Assembly: GCF_024300645.1 (NCBI RefSeq)
Contig: NZ_CP101291.1
Span: forward strand, 1,054,001-1,118,000
Source of the DNA: Alteromonas sp. LMIT006
GTDB lineage: Bacteria > Pseudomonadota > Gammaproteobacteria > Enterobacterales > Alteromonadaceae
Reading direction: 5' to 3'
DNA: 64,000 nucleotides
The translations under genes were made by a program, and so were the position numbers. Positions 32,501-41,345 of this stretch are shown piece by piece (the stretch's first letter is position 1; the number at the start of each line of letters is the position of its first letter). A model generated the notes under the pieces. The model had not been told where the DNA came from. It worked only from the letters and a program-made list of their open reading frames with translations, and did not search any database.

Positions 32501-32620
32501 ACACTCTTTGTGGTGCCGACAATTTACTATTATTTGGCGCGTAACACTCGCTCACCGCAAGCATTAAGTCAGCAAATTGAACAATATGAGGATGAGATCC
32601 CTTATCGTAAGGGTGAGTAG
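29516..32620 (+). CDS. RND family efflux permease (HAE1 type)
   Basis: An inner-membrane proton-driven exporter of 1034 residues, the usual HAE1 length. It begins MWLSDTAVKRPVFASVVNLL (first of twelve helices). The proton-relay aspartates D401-D402 lie in GLVVDDAIVVLENI. Two large periplasmic loops follow helices 1 and 7, and the second half contains GLAAKNGILIVEFANQLRD. It follows its adaptor by 3 bp. It resembles multidrug or solvent pumps of the MexF/AcrB group, but specificity cannot be deduced. A bidirectional terminator separates it from rpoD. Confidence 0.95.
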   Translation: MWLSDTAVKRPVFASVVNLLLIVFGLVAISLLSLREYPDIDPPIVSVNTSYPGASAEIIETRITQLLEDRISGIEGIKNINSSSRNGRSSISIEFNLSRDIDAAANDVRERISRALGNLPDQAFPPEVSKAGGDEDTIVWYNLRSTNLSVMELTDYADRFIVDRLSVVDGVARVRLGGGSSYAMKILLDRDAMAARGVTVSDIERIIRAENVELPAGQIESTYRDFDVRVARSFLTPDDFGRLAIKANASGYIVRLNEVAQVLLTADDDETDFRGDGVNMIGLGIIKQSKANTLAVARGAKEEIKRIEETLPDNIFIVPSYDSSVFIEQSIQEVYNTLAIAMMMVIIVIYLFLGNIRATLIPAVTVPVSLISAFIVMYALGFSINLLTLLALVLAIGLVVDDAIVVLENIYRRIEMGEPALLAAYRGTREVGFAVVATTLVLISVFVPLVFLEGNIGSLFTEFALAIAAAVAFSSFTALTLSPMLSSKLLKKRSRSSGFGKLVEKVFSRVELSYTSTLQRTIKQPIGTLALLIASGAVIYLLQASLPSEVVPREDRGNFYILMQAQEGASYESNSANLKKIEDILLPYLETGEMVRVLVRTPGFGGRAGIAIVGAADWDSRSRDTFSLMNEVTGKLQAIPDVRAFAIMRSAIGGRGLGRPVQFVLQGNTYEELAQWRDIVMEKARENPKLQRLDSDYKETTPQILLNIDKERAADLGVSISDIGRTLETMLGQRRVSRYIDRGQEYEVIMEGIESDYRDPSSIDNIFVRSSTSGQLIPMENLLQVSEQATSATLNRYNRMRSITISANLADDYTLGEALAYLENIVATELPDGVSIDYKGQSLLLQESGSSFLFIFAMALAVTYFVLAAQFESWIHPLVIMLTVPLALAGAFIGLQLSGMSLNIYSQIGLVMLIGLAAKNGILIVEFANQLRDAGKEFSDALLMASKQRFRPIVMTGFTTVFSALPLVLATGPGAESRSVIGMVIFAGVLFSVFLTLFVVPTIYYYLARNTRSPQALSQQIEQYEDEIPYRKGE

Positions 32621-32636
32621 AGCTTAAGGATACCCA

Positions 32637-32673
32637 TAAAAAATCCCGCCATCGTTGCCGAGGCGGGATTTTT
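32637..32673. terminator. bidirectional terminator, RND operon / rpoD
   Basis: A perfect 10-bp stem AAATCCCGCC (32641-32650) pairs with GGCGGGATTT (32662-32671), flanked by As and Ts. It serves both converging transcription units. Confidence 0.88.
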
Positions 32674-32690
32674 CAATTTAAGAGATTTAA

Positions 32691-34520
32691 TTACTCGTCT
32701 AAGAAGCTCTTGAGTGGTTCAGAGCGGCTAGGATGACGTAACTTACGCAATGCCTTGGCTTCAATTTGACGAATACGCTCACGCGTTACATCGAACTGTT
32801 TACCAACCTCTTCGAGCGTGTGGTCAGTGTTCATATCAATACCAAAACGCATGCGCAGAACCTTGGCTTCACGTTGAGTCAATCCGGCAAGGACTTCTTG
32901 CGTGGCGTTTTTAAGGCTACCGTTGGTTGCATTATCCAAAGGTTGGGTAATGGTCGTATCCTCAATAAAATCGCCTAAGTGCGAATCTTCATCGTCACCA
33001 ATCGGCGTTTCCATTGAAATCGGCTCTTTTGCGATCTTCAATACTTTGCGGATCTTATCTTCTGGCATCTGCATGCGTTCAGATAGTTCCTCTGGAGATG
33101 GCTCTCGACCCATTTCTTGAAGCATTTGACGGCTGATGCGATTGAGTTTGTTGATGGTTTCAATCATGTGCACTGGGATTCGAATGGTACGTGCTTGGTC
33201 TGCAATTGAGCGAGTAATTGCTTGACGGATCCACCAAGTTGCGTAAGTTGAAAACTTGTAGCCACGGCGGTATTCGAATTTATCTACCGCTTTCATCAAG
33301 CCGATATTACCTTCTTGAATTAAGTCCAAGAACTGTAATCCTCGGTTGGTGTATTTTTTGGCGATGGAGATCACCAAACGTAAGTTGGCTTCAACCATTT
33401 CTTTTTTGGCGCGTCGAGCTTTAGCTTCACCTATTGACATGCGGCGGTTGATGTCTTTGATGTCAGCAATCGCGAGTCCGGTTTCAGCTTCGACAGCATT
33501 CATCTTTGAAACACTGCGCTCAATGTCTTCGGTAAACGACGCGAGTGCCGCGGAATAGGCTTTGCCCGAATCCACAGCCTTGTAGAACCAATCCGTTGTG
33601 GTTTCATTGCCAGCGAAGGCTTTTATAAAGTCTTTCTTTGGCATTTTGGCTTGCATCACGCAATGCTTCATAACCAAGCGTTCTTGGATGCGCACACGGT
33701 CCATCATGTCTCGCATATTTTTGACCATGCGGTCAAACTGCTTAGGTACAAGACGAAACTCTTTGAAGACATCAGAAAGGGCTTCGATTTCCTTTTTAGC
33801 AGATTTATGAGCTCGGCCTTTTGAATTGATGACTTTTCGAGTTTTCTCGTATTGTTTACGCAAATCAGCAAATTTCTCTGCCGCGAGTTCAGGATCAACA
33901 CCGGTATCGGCTTCTTGGTCTTCTGAATCATCGCCGTCATCATCTTCATCATCAAGTTCTTCTTCAGATAAGTCAGAACCGATGTGAGTAGCTGTAGGTG
34001 CCATTTCATCCACTTCATTTGGATCGACAAAACCAGATACGATGTCTGACAAGCGAATTTCTTCCGCTTCGTAAAGCTCATACTGGTCAAGTAGATAGGT
34101 AATAGCTTCTGGGTATTCAGCCACTGAGCACTGGACTTGATTTATACCCTCTTCAATGCGTTTGGCGATTTCGATTTCGCCTTCACGTGTCAGAAGTTCA
34201 ACGGTACCCATTTCACGCATATACATACGAACGGGGTCAGTAGTTCTACCAATTTCACTTTCAACGGTAGCAAGTGCTTGTGCGGCAGCTTCTGCGACAT
34301 CTTCATCGGTCGATGTTTCAGCCATTAATAACTCATCTGAATCCGGTGCGGATTCAAATGTTTGAATGCCCATGTCGTTGAACATGCGAATGATGTCTTC
34401 AATCTGGTCTGAATCGACGATGTCTTCAGGTAAGTGGTCGTTAATCTCCGAGAATGTGAGATAACCCTGTTCTTTACCTTTTGCAATCAGGAGCTTTATC
34501 TGAGACTGCTTACTTTGCAT
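32691..34520 (-). CDS. rpoD: RNA polymerase sigma factor RpoD (sigma-70)
   Basis: The housekeeping sigma factor, 609 residues (E. coli 613). Region 1.1 begins [22 protein letters not shown]. Region 1.2 is [21 protein letters not shown] (about 97-117). The acidic non-conserved region follows ([18 protein letters not shown], about 185-205). Region 2 contains [27 protein letters not shown] and [17 protein letters not shown]. Region 4 has the helix-turn-helix [33 protein letters not shown]. It is the last gene of the rpsU-yqeY-dnaG-rpoD macromolecular synthesis cluster, separated from dnaG by 255 bp holding its own promoters. Confidence 0.99.
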   Translation of the reverse strand: MQSKQSQIKLLIAKGKEQGYLTFSEINDHLPEDIVDSDQIEDIIRMFNDMGIQTFESAPDSDELLMAETSTDEDVAEAAAQALATVESEIGRTTDPVRMYMREMGTVELLTREGEIEIAKRIEEGINQVQCSVAEYPEAITYLLDQYELYEAEEIRLSDIVSGFVDPNEVDEMAPTATHIGSDLSEEELDDEDDDGDDSEDQEADTGVDPELAAEKFADLRKQYEKTRKVINSKGRAHKSAKKEIEALSDVFKEFRLVPKQFDRMVKNMRDMMDRVRIQERLVMKHCVMQAKMPKKDFIKAFAGNETTTDWFYKAVDSGKAYSAALASFTEDIERSVSKMNAVEAETGLAIADIKDINRRMSIGEAKARRAKKEMVEANLRLVISIAKKYTNRGLQFLDLIQEGNIGLMKAVDKFEYRRGYKFSTYATWWIRQAITRSIADQARTIRIPVHMIETINKLNRISRQMLQEMGREPSPEELSERMQMPEDKIRKVLKIAKEPISMETPIGDDEDSHLGDFIEDTTITQPLDNATNGSLKNATQEVLAGLTQREAKVLRMRFGIDMNTDHTLEEVGKQFDVTRERIRQIEAKALRKLRHPSRSEPLKSFLDE

Positions 34521-34634
34521 ATATTTTATACACTTCTCATGAAAACCAATAAACGACTACTCGCATCCATACTGTGTAAACTATCGGTTTTTGAAATTGA
34601 AATGACTCGTCTTTGAGGCATTAGTAAATACTGA

Positions 34635-34738
34635 ATTATAGCAGACTATTGCAGTATGATGCTAGTTAGTATACGTCCTAACATTATGTTTGTATCGTTA
34701 GTTAGTACTAAATATTGAAGTTTTTTTGTATTTGTCAA
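34635..34738 (-). promoter_or_regulatory. candidate internal promoters between dnaG and rpoD
   Basis: Two sigma-70-like elements are visible on minus. One is an extended -10, TGCTATAAT (hexamer at 34640-34635), with a weak -35. The other is a perfect -35 TTGACA (34738-34733) with an AT-rich TATTTA about 18 bp downstream. E. coli also has promoters inside dnaG-rpoD that uncouple rpoD from the operon. The rest of the 34521-34775 gap holds no gene. Confidence 0.5.
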
Positions 34739-34775
34739 ATTTTAATGTGTTTTTGGGTTAACAAAATGCAAATAG

Positions 34776-36551
34776 TTATTTATGCGCGAGTAATTTACGC
34801 AGTTCTTCTTTCTCACCAAGCGTCAGCTGGCTATGTCGAGATTTTGCCAATAATTCGTCCGCACGACCTTTAAGATATTGTTGAATTAAACGCGAAAAAG
34901 CATCGGCATACACCGTGTCATAATCTTCTGGATTGACCAGACATTCCTGCTGCATAAGTGCGGTTAAATGGGGAGACGCATCGTGGTCTTTAAACGCTTC
35001 AAACAACATACCGGTATTTGCGTTCGGATGCTCTACGCAATACGCATGGAGTTGCATAAAAATAGGCCAGCCTTTGAACCCAGCGGTGACTAGAAGTTGG
35101 GGTTGTACTTGCTGTACATCAGTCGCTAGTTGCGGCGCTTCCAAAAGTAAGCGGATTAACATCCGAACGGGGGACTGCTCAAGTTTTTGCGCCCCTTTGC
35201 TAAAATCTTTTTTGGGTTTGCGCTGAGATTGTGCCGACTTGATATCACGGTCAATTTGATATTTGTCGTGCTCACCACAGATGCGCGAAAGTTCTGAAGT
35301 GAGAAGCTCTTTTTGGTTTGTACCCAAAATACTGTCAATCAGAGGTTGGGCAACTTTTTTAAGCGCGGCTTTGCCTTCAGTTGACGTCACTGAGTGCTCT
35401 TTGAGGAGGTGTTCAAACATAAACTGTGAAAGGGGTTGTGCTTGTTGGAATAAATCTTCCATTGCCTCTTTGCCAATTTGACGCACCATGGTATCCGGAT
35501 CTTCTCCATCGGGCAGAAACATAAACTTGATCTGTTTGCCATCTTGTAACATGGGTAAGGCATTTTCTAAGGTACGCCATGCCGCCTTGCGTCCAGCATT
35601 ATCCCCATCGTAACAGCAGACGATTTCATCCGTATTGCGGAACATTAACTGTACATGATCGGGAGTGGTTGCTGTACCTAGGGAAGCGACAGCATAATCA
35701 ATCTCGTATTGACTCAAGGCAACCACATCCATATAGCCTTCTACAACGACTAAGCGTTTTAATGAGCGATGTAATGTTCGAGCCCGATGTAATCCATAAA
35801 GCTCTGAGCCTTTATGGAAAATTCGAGTTTCGGGTGAGTTGAGATATTTGGGGCTTTGTTCGGCCTGCATCACACGACCACCAAAGCCAATAACCCGACC
35901 GCGCCGGTCGCGGATCGGGAACATCAACCTCCCACGGAAAAAATCATAGCGCTTACCGCGTTCATTCTCAGTCGTTAACTTTAAATCTAAACATTGTTGC
36001 GAGCGTTGCGGGTTGGTGGCTAATGCATCACTGAGGTATTGCCATTCATCAGGGGCAAAACCGATTTCCCAAGCTTTAGCAATTTCCCCACTTAAGCCAC
36101 GTTGTTTGAGATAATCGATAACTTGAGCATGATCTGGGTGTTTACGCAATGCAACCTGAAATAACTTACAGGCTTGTTCCATTAATTCAAAGTCATTATC
36201 GGCTTGTTGTTTTTTTTGCGCAGCTTTGCTTGGATCATAGTTGGAGTGTTGTTCTCGAGGAACATCAATCCCATGGGTACGAGCCAATTCTTCAATGGCT
36301 TCAACAAACTCTAGACGGTCATAGTCCATCAAAAAACTGATGACATTACCGTGCGCACCACACCCAAAACAATGATAAAACTGTTTGTCAGGGGCAACGC
36401 TAAAAGATGGGGATTTTTCGTTGTGAAAAGGACAGCAGGCTTGGTAATTACGACCGGCTTTTTTGAGCTTTACGCGCGCATCAATAATATCCACGATATC
36501 TGATCGCGCGATTAGATCGTCAATAAATTCCCGAGGGATCCTACCCGCCAT
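34776..36551 (-). CDS. dnaG: DNA primase DnaG
   Basis: Synthesises RNA primers at the replication fork with DnaB. It has 591 residues (E. coli 581). The N-terminal zinc finger uses C40, H43, C61 and C64 (CCPFHNEKSPSF ... CFGCGAHGN). The catalytic core contains the TOPRIM motif VVEGYMDVVAL with its glutamate, and YDGDNAGRKAAWR. The C-terminal about 150 residues form the DnaB-interaction domain. It starts 8 bp after yqeY and is in the rpsU-yqeY-dnaG-rpoD cluster. Confidence 0.98.
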   Translation of the reverse strand: MAGRIPREFIDDLIARSDIVDIIDARVKLKKAGRNYQACCPFHNEKSPSFSVAPDKQFYHCFGCGAHGNVISFLMDYDRLEFVEAIEELARTHGIDVPREQHSNYDPSKAAQKKQQADNDFELMEQACKLFQVALRKHPDHAQVIDYLKQRGLSGEIAKAWEIGFAPDEWQYLSDALATNPQRSQQCLDLKLTTENERGKRYDFFRGRLMFPIRDRRGRVIGFGGRVMQAEQSPKYLNSPETRIFHKGSELYGLHRARTLHRSLKRLVVVEGYMDVVALSQYEIDYAVASLGTATTPDHVQLMFRNTDEIVCCYDGDNAGRKAAWRTLENALPMLQDGKQIKFMFLPDGEDPDTMVRQIGKEAMEDLFQQAQPLSQFMFEHLLKEHSVTSTEGKAALKKVAQPLIDSILGTNQKELLTSELSRICGEHDKYQIDRDIKSAQSQRKPKKDFSKGAQKLEQSPVRMLIRLLLEAPQLATDVQQVQPQLLVTAGFKGWPIFMQLHAYCVEHPNANTGMLFEAFKDHDASPHLTALMQQECLVNPEDYDTVYADAFSRLIQQYLKGRADELLAKSRHSQLTLGEKEELRKLLAHK

Positions 36552-36559
36552 TTAATCGT

Positions 36560-37003
36560 TTAGCCTAATTGTGCTTTGATTAAACCACTGACTTGTCCTA
36601 AGTCCGCCCGACCTTGCATCTTTGGACGTAAAACACCCATGACTTTGCCCATATCAGCCATGCCATTGGCGCCCGTTTGGGAAATAGCCTCGACAATCAT
36701 GGCATTGATTTCAGCTTCGCTGAGCGCTTGTGGCAAGAAGTCTTGCAAGATTACAATTTCAGCGTCTTCATTGTCAGCCAAATCATCACGGCCTGCGTCG
36801 CGGAATTGCTGTGATGCATCTTTGCGTTGCTTTACCATCTTGGTAATGATCTGCAAAACATCCGTATCGTTCAGCTCAACGCGCTCGTCTATTTCACGTT
36901 GCTTGACTGCTGCCAGGGCCATGCGAATAGTTCCCAAACGCAATTTGTCTTTGGCGCGCATCGCGTCTTTTTGAGCGTTTTTTAACTCATCTAGTAAAGC
37001 CAT
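36560..37003 (-). CDS. yqeY: GatB/YqeY domain-containing protein
   Basis: A 147-residue protein of the YqeY family, related to the tRNA-binding tail domain of GatB. It begins MALLDELKNAQKDAMRAKDKLRLGTIRMALAAVKQREID and ends with the conserved MGKVMGVLRPKMQGRADLGQVSGLIKAQL. The exact function is not established; tRNA-related roles have been suggested for the fold. Its position between rpsU and dnaG is a common variant of the macromolecular synthesis operon outside the Enterobacterales. Confidence 0.93.
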   Translation of the reverse strand: MALLDELKNAQKDAMRAKDKLRLGTIRMALAAVKQREIDERVELNDTDVLQIITKMVKQRKDASQQFRDAGRDDLADNEDAEIVILQDFLPQALSEAEINAMIVEAISQTGANGMADMGKVMGVLRPKMQGRADLGQVSGLIKAQLG

Positions 37004-37063
37004 ATTGGTATCCTTTGTTCTTAAAGATAATCGCAGACTATCTATTTTTTATTGTCAAATATA

Positions 37064-37102
37064 ATACAGCAAAAACACAAAAAGCGGTTAAAAAACCGCT
37101 TT
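37064..37102 (-). terminator. intrinsic terminator between rpsU and yqeY-dnaG
   Basis: On minus AAAGCGGTT pairs with AACCGCTTT (37102-37094 with 37089-37081), followed by a T-rich TTGTGTTTTTGC. It lies just over 50 bp after rpsU. A second hairpin, CCTTGTA (37112-37118) with TACAAGG (37133-37139), precedes it. As in E. coli, partial readthrough would keep S21 in excess over primase. Confidence 0.8.
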
Positions 37103-37154
37103 GAGTTTATACCTTGTAAACATATGAAACGCTACAAGGAATGCTAATCAATGA

Positions 37155-37370
37155 TTAGTATAATTTAACGCGACGAGCGTTTTCGCGAGATAGCTTCTTC
37201 AAGTGACGCTTTTTCGCAGCCGCTTTTTTGCGCTTGCGTTCCCACGTTGGCTTCTCGAAGAACTCACGCTTACGGACTTCTGATAAGATACCCGCTTTTT
37301 CGCAAGAACGCTTAAAACGACGTAGTGCTACGTCAAACGGTTCGTTGTCTTTTACTTTAACGATCGGCAT
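37155..37370 (-). CDS. rpsU: 30S ribosomal protein S21
   Basis: A small-subunit protein of 71 residues, the standard length, needed for initiation on natural mRNAs. It begins [27 protein letters not shown] and has a lysine/arginine-rich C-terminal half ending NARRVKLY. It is the first gene of the macromolecular synthesis cluster and is divergent from tsaD, exactly as in E. coli. Confidence 0.98.
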   Translation of the reverse strand: MPIVKVKDNEPFDVALRRFKRSCEKAGILSEVRKREFFEKPTWERKRKKAAAKKRHLKKLSRENARRVKLY

Positions 37371-37493
37371 TAAAACTCAACCTCAATATGTCAATAATCT
37401 TCAATTCGAGTCGTGTGCGTCTAGTGCATCAATGCCGGTTTGGGCAAATAAAGCGACATTTCACGAGTCGACTTGGCTAAAAAATGGTGCGCT

Positions 37494-37522
37494 ATACTAA
37501 TCTTTATAGCGTCTGTTGTAAA
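37494..37522 (-). promoter_or_regulatory. probable rpsU promoter
   Basis: On minus -35 TTTACA (37522-37517) and -10 TAGTAT (37499-37494) are spaced by 17 bp, about 124 bp before the rpsU ATG. On the other strand the same stretch contains TATACT (37493-37498), a possible -10 for tsaD, so divergent promoters may overlap here. Confidence 0.55.
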
Positions 37523-37611
37523 GTCAGAATTGCGATTATTTGAACATTTGTGGCAAATGGTTGAAAAATCCGTACAATCCACACCATTGTTACTCCATCT
37601 CGACTAACACC

Positions 37612-38631
37612 ATGCGTATTTTGGGAATTGAAACCTCTTGTGATGAAACCGGCATAGCTGTGTACGACAGCGAGCAGGGGTTACTCGCTCATCATCTTTA
37701 TAGTCAAGTTAAATTACACGCTGATTATGGCGGTGTGGTGCCTGAATTAGCCTCTCGTGACCATGCCCGAAAAATCATACCTTTGGTACAGAAGACCCTT
37801 GCTGAAGCACATTCCTCACGCCGTGATATTGATGCAATTGCCTATACTCGAGGACCAGGTTTAATCGGAGCATTACTCGTCGGAGCAAGCGTAGGTCGAA
37901 GCTTGGCTTATGCCTGGGGCATCCCAACTGTTGGCGTACATCATATGGAAGGACATCTTTTAGCCCCCATGCTAGAGGACAATGCACCTGAATATCCATT
38001 TATTGCGTTGTTAGTCAGTGGAGGGCACTCGATGATCGTCGATGTCAAAGGCATTGGCGAGTACACTGTATTAGGTGAATCGATTGACGACGCCGCAGGT
38101 GAAGCGTTTGATAAAACCGCTAAACTGATGGGACTGGACTATCCTGGGGGGCCGCATTTGGCCAAATTGGCGGATCAAGGCGAAGCAGGTCATTATCAAT
38201 TTCCTCGCCCCATGTGCGATCGTCCTGGCTTAGATTTGAGCTTCAGTGGTCTCAAAACGTTTGCGGCGAACACGATCCGCGATAATGCCAATGACGAAAT
38301 CACTCGAGCCAATATCGCTTATGCGTTCCAAGAAGCGGTAGTGGATACGTTACTTATCAAATCCAAACGCGCCCTCAAAGCAACCGGATATAAGCGAGTG
38401 GTGATTGCGGGTGGAGTCAGTGCCAATCGCATGTTGCGTAGCCGTTTTGATGAAGAAATGCAAAAGCTCGGCGGACAAGCTTATTATCCTAGTTTGGGTT
38501 TGTGTACAGATAATGGGGCGATGATTGCCTATGCGGGAATGCAACGATTGTTAGCGGGGCAAGTCGAAAATGAATTCGCCAAAGTCATGCCGCGTTGGCC
38601 GTTGGAAAGTTTACCTGCATTAACCGACTAA
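37612..38631 (+). CDS. tsaD: tRNA N6-threonylcarbamoyladenosine transferase TsaD
   Basis: Transfers threonylcarbamoyl to A37 of ANN-decoding tRNAs, working with TsaB, TsaC and TsaE. It has 339 residues (E. coli 337). The ASKHA-fold signature [19 protein letters not shown] opens the protein, and the metal-binding histidines H111 and H115 lie in [35 protein letters not shown] and the late [10 protein letters not shown] also match. The ATG at 37612 is chosen since all family members begin at MRILGIE; an upstream in-frame ATG at 37540 would add 24 unrelated residues. It is divergent from rpsU. Confidence 0.97.
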   Translation: MRILGIETSCDETGIAVYDSEQGLLAHHLYSQVKLHADYGGVVPELASRDHARKIIPLVQKTLAEAHSSRRDIDAIAYTRGPGLIGALLVGASVGRSLAYAWGIPTVGVHHMEGHLLAPMLEDNAPEYPFIALLVSGGHSMIVDVKGIGEYTVLGESIDDAAGEAFDKTAKLMGLDYPGGPHLAKLADQGEAGHYQFPRPMCDRPGLDLSFSGLKTFAANTIRDNANDEITRANIAYAFQEAVVDTLLIKSKRALKATGYKRVVIAGGVSANRMLRSRFDEEMQKLGGQAYYPSLGLCTDNGAMIAYAGMQRLLAGQVENEFAKVMPRWPLESLPALTD

Positions 38632-38640
38632 ACCCATTTA

Positions 38641-39237
38641 TTACGTTTTTGGCTCAGTACCATGCAGAAGCCTTGCAATATTGCCACGATGTTGCCAGAT
38701 GATCAGTGCGCTAAGCATACTCACCGCATATACATAGTCTGGTTTGAGCCAATAGGTTAAAGCGGGCGCGATGCAGACTGTCGTAAGAGCCGCGAGAGAT
38801 GAGAAACGAAACGCTTTGTAAACCAGCAACCAAGTGGTCAGAATTCCAACCAAAACCCCCCAATCCAGAGGGATCATGCAGCCTAGCGCGGTGGCAACGC
38901 CCTTGCCCCCAGTAAAACGAAAAAATAAAGGGTACATGTGTCCCAAACTCGCGGCGACGGCAATGCAGCCAAGCTCAAATGGATTCATACCTAGCATAAA
39001 GCCCGTGTAGACTGGCACTAAGCCTTTTCCAAGATCAAATAATAAAACGCACAGCGCAGGTATTTGACCTGAAAGGCGATACACATTGGTTGCCCCAGGA
39101 TTTTTTGAACCATGCGTACGTGGGTCAGGCAGTTTACCTATACGACTGATCAAAATGGCACTGGAAATTGAGCCAAGTAAGTATGCAAAAAGACACAGAA
39201 ATATCGCTAAGACAGAAATATACTTCCCCTGAAACAT
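38641..39237 (-). CDS. plsY: glycerol-3-phosphate acyltransferase PlsY
   Basis: An inner-membrane enzyme that transfers acyl from acyl-phosphate to glycerol-3-phosphate, the first step of phospholipid synthesis. It has 198 residues with about five membrane helices. Conserved motifs are GSISSAILISR, DPRTHGSKNPGATNVYRLSG and the glycine-rich FTGGKGVATALG. In E. coli too it lies between tsaD and folB. Its start is 6 bp from the opposite-strand reading frame of folB. Confidence 0.95.
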   Translation of the reverse strand: MFQGKYISVLAIFLCLFAYLLGSISSAILISRIGKLPDPRTHGSKNPGATNVYRLSGQIPALCVLLFDLGKGLVPVYTGFMLGMNPFELGCIAVAASLGHMYPLFFRFTGGKGVATALGCMIPLDWGVLVGILTTWLLVYKAFRFSSLAALTTVCIAPALTYWLKPDYVYAVSMLSALIIWQHRGNIARLLHGTEPKT

Positions 39238-39306
39238 GGATATATGTGTATAATTTACCTGTTTTTATCCACAGATGCCAAATCAATCGACGAAGGTAGA
39301 CAAGTT

Positions 39307-39666
39307 ATGTCTGATAAAGTACTCATACGCAATTTGCAATGCGATGTTCTCATTGGTGTGTATGATTTTGAGCGCGAGGCGAAGCAACGTGTGATTTTTG
39401 ATATTGATTGTTTGGTGGATAATCGTAAAGCTGGTCAATCTGATGACGTCAAAGACGCCGTCGATTATGCACAAGTCGTTGGTATGATAGAAGAATTGTG
39501 CGATACCACACAGTATCATTTACTTGAAGCATTAGCAGAACATGTTGCACGTGATGCAATAGCTCGGTTTAAGGCATTGAACGGCATTGTAATCACCTTA
39601 TACAAGCCCGATATCATGCCAAATGATGTGAATGTGGCCGTACAGATTGAACGGTTGCGCGGATGA
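39307..39666 (+). CDS. folB: dihydroneopterin aldolase FolB
   Basis: Converts 7,8-dihydroneopterin to 6-hydroxymethyl-dihydropterin in folate synthesis. It has 119 residues, beginning MSDKVLIRNLQCDVLIGVYDFEREAKQ; the family's catalytic region near ALAEHVARDAIARF and the C-terminal KPDIMPNDVNVAVQIER are present. The ATG at 39307 is chosen to match the family; the frame stays open upstream to 39244. Its stop overlaps the folK start (ATGA), so the two sequential folate enzymes are coupled. Confidence 0.95.
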   Translation: MSDKVLIRNLQCDVLIGVYDFEREAKQRVIFDIDCLVDNRKAGQSDDVKDAVDYAQVVGMIEELCDTTQYHLLEALAEHVARDAIARFKALNGIVITLYKPDIMPNDVNVAVQIERLRG

Positions 39667-40169
39667 GTCAGCCGCTTCACCACATATTAATCAGCGTGGG
39701 TTCGAATATTCGTAGAGAGTATTACACTCAGCGCGGACTACAATCATTGAAAGATGCATTTGGGCACATTCTGATTTCTCCCACCTACGAAAGTGCCGCG
39801 GTGGGTTTTGTCGGCAATCCTTTTTATAATCTCGTGGTCAGTGCGATGACAGATTTATCCATTGCCGAGGTAAATCGTTTATTCAAACAAATTGAAGACG
39901 CAAATGACCGCGATCGCAGTGAAAAAAAATTCGCCCCGCGCACTTTAGATATTGACCTGCTGACGTATGATGATACCGTGTGTATCGAGCCTGTGGTTCT
40001 GCCCAGGCCCGAAATTGAATACCATGCATTTTGTCTAAAACCCATGGCGGATTTGGTACCTGAGCACGTTCACCCAGGTACGGGCAAAACGTATGCCCAA
40101 ATGTGGGCGAGCTTTGATCGCCCAGAGCAAACATTATGGACTATCAACAAACAATGGAACTTGAATTAA
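39663..40169 (+). CDS. folK: 2-amino-4-hydroxy-6-hydroxymethyldihydropteridine diphosphokinase FolK
   Basis: Pyrophosphorylates the pterin made by FolB, using ATP. It has 168 residues. [24 protein letters not shown] opens the HPPK fold, and [18 protein letters not shown] carries the metal-binding DIDL aspartates. [22 protein letters not shown] follows. The gene overlaps folB by 4 nt and ends 1 bp before uppP. In E. coli folK lies elsewhere (with pcnB), so the folB-folK coupling is a lineage feature. Confidence 0.95.
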   Translation: MSQPLHHILISVGSNIRREYYTQRGLQSLKDAFGHILISPTYESAAVGFVGNPFYNLVVSAMTDLSIAEVNRLFKQIEDANDRDRSEKKFAPRTLDIDLLTYDDTVCIEPVVLPRPEIEYHAFCLKPMADLVPEHVHPGTGKTYAQMWASFDRPEQTLWTINKQWNLN

Positions 40170-40170
40170 T

Positions 40171-40968
40171 ATGACGATTTTTGAAATCATCATCCTTGCG
40201 ATCATCCAAGGGATCACCGAATTTTTACCCATTTCATCTTCTGCTCATTTGCTTTTACCTGAAGTGTTCTTGGGCTGGGAAGCGCAAGGCCTAGCATTTG
40301 ATGTGGCGGTGCACATGGGGAGTTTATTGGCGGTTATGATTTATTTTCGTAATGACATCATTGCCATGACCATCGATTGGGTCAGCAAAGGGTTTACCCG
40401 TCAGCAGACTCCCAATAGCCGCTTAGCGTGGTGGGTCATTTTGGCGACACTACCGGCTATCGCCTTTGGTGCGGTGTTCAAAAATGTCATTGAAGTATAT
40501 TTACGCACTGGCGAGGTAATTGCCTTTACGACCATCGCCTTTGGTCTATTATTGTGGTACGCCGACCGCAAAGCTTCTTTGGCTCATGAAGTCACTCATA
40601 TTGGTTGGAAACACGCGCTCACGATAGGTTTTTCTCAAGTGCTCGCTCTCATCCCCGGCACCTCTCGATCAGGGATCACGATGACTACTGGTTTGTTATT
40701 GGGTTATAGCCGTGAGGCGGCTGCGCGGTTTTCGTTTTTATTATCCATTCCAGTGATTTTGGGCGCGGGGTTGTTGTCTACACTTGATCTCTTGGAAGAA
40801 CCTTATCTTGTTGATTGGGCGGCCTTAGGCTACGGTGTATTATTTTCATTTGTCTCAGCTTATGCGTGTATCAGTTTATTTTTAGCTTGGATCAATCGCA
40901 TTGGTATGACGCCATTTGTTATTTATAGATTAGCGCTTGGCGCGATTCTTATATTGGTTCTCATTTAG
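40171..40968 (+). CDS. uppP: undecaprenyl-diphosphatase UppP (BacA)
   Basis: A membrane phosphatase that recycles the C55 lipid carrier of cell wall synthesis. It has 265 residues and about eight helices. The two BacA signatures are present: [18 protein letters not shown] near the N-terminus and [17 protein letters not shown] at about 155-171, which carries the catalytic Ser/Arg. It follows folK by 1 bp and precedes the HIT gene by 11 bp, so four genes form one transcription unit. Confidence 0.96.
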   Translation: MTIFEIIILAIIQGITEFLPISSSAHLLLPEVFLGWEAQGLAFDVAVHMGSLLAVMIYFRNDIIAMTIDWVSKGFTRQQTPNSRLAWWVILATLPAIAFGAVFKNVIEVYLRTGEVIAFTTIAFGLLLWYADRKASLAHEVTHIGWKHALTIGFSQVLALIPGTSRSGITMTTGLLLGYSREAAARFSFLLSIPVILGAGLLSTLDLLEEPYLVDWAALGYGVLFSFVSAYACISLFLAWINRIGMTPFVIYRLALGAILILVLI

Positions 40969-40979
40969 GGAGACACGTT

Positions 40980-41345
40980 ATGTCCGAAACCATTTTTGAT
41001 AAAATCATCAGCAAAGCGATCCCAGCCACCATCATATACGAAGATGAGGATGTGTTGGCATTTAACGATATTAATCCGCAAGCCCCTATACACTTTTTGG
41101 TGATCCCAAAAAAACGCATTTCTACGATTAATGATATTGAAGTCGAAGATTGTGCGGTGGTAGGTAAGCTCTCAATGGTAGCGGCCCAAATAGCCAAAGA
41201 ACAAGGCTTTGCCGAGGAAGGCTTTCGCACAGTGATGAACTGCAATCAGTATGGTGGACAGACGGTGTATCATATTCATCTGCATGTTCTGGCAGGAAAA
41301 CCATTAGGCTGGCCTCCCTACCAGGAGCGATTAAAAGAAGCCTAA
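40980..41345 (+). CDS. hinT: HIT family purine nucleoside phosphoramidase-like protein (HinT)
   Basis: A 121-residue nucleotide hydrolase or transferase of the histidine-triad family. The catalytic triad motif is HIHLHVLAG preceded by GGQTVY; DEDVLAFNDINPQAPIHFLVIPKK is characteristic of HinT. It follows uppP and its last 4 bp overlap the convergent rdgC gene. Confidence 0.93.
   Translation: MSETIFDKIISKAIPATIIYEDEDVLAFNDINPQAPIHFLVIPKKRISTINDIEVEDCAVVGKLSMVAAQIAKEQGFAEEGFRTVMNCNQYGGQTVYHIHLHVLAGKPLGWPPYQERLKEA

Noticed and set aside
33704-34090. 128-codon minus-strand frame inside rpoD
   Set aside because: It is out of frame with rpoD and its Lys/Met-rich composition comes from the acidic-region codons read in another frame.
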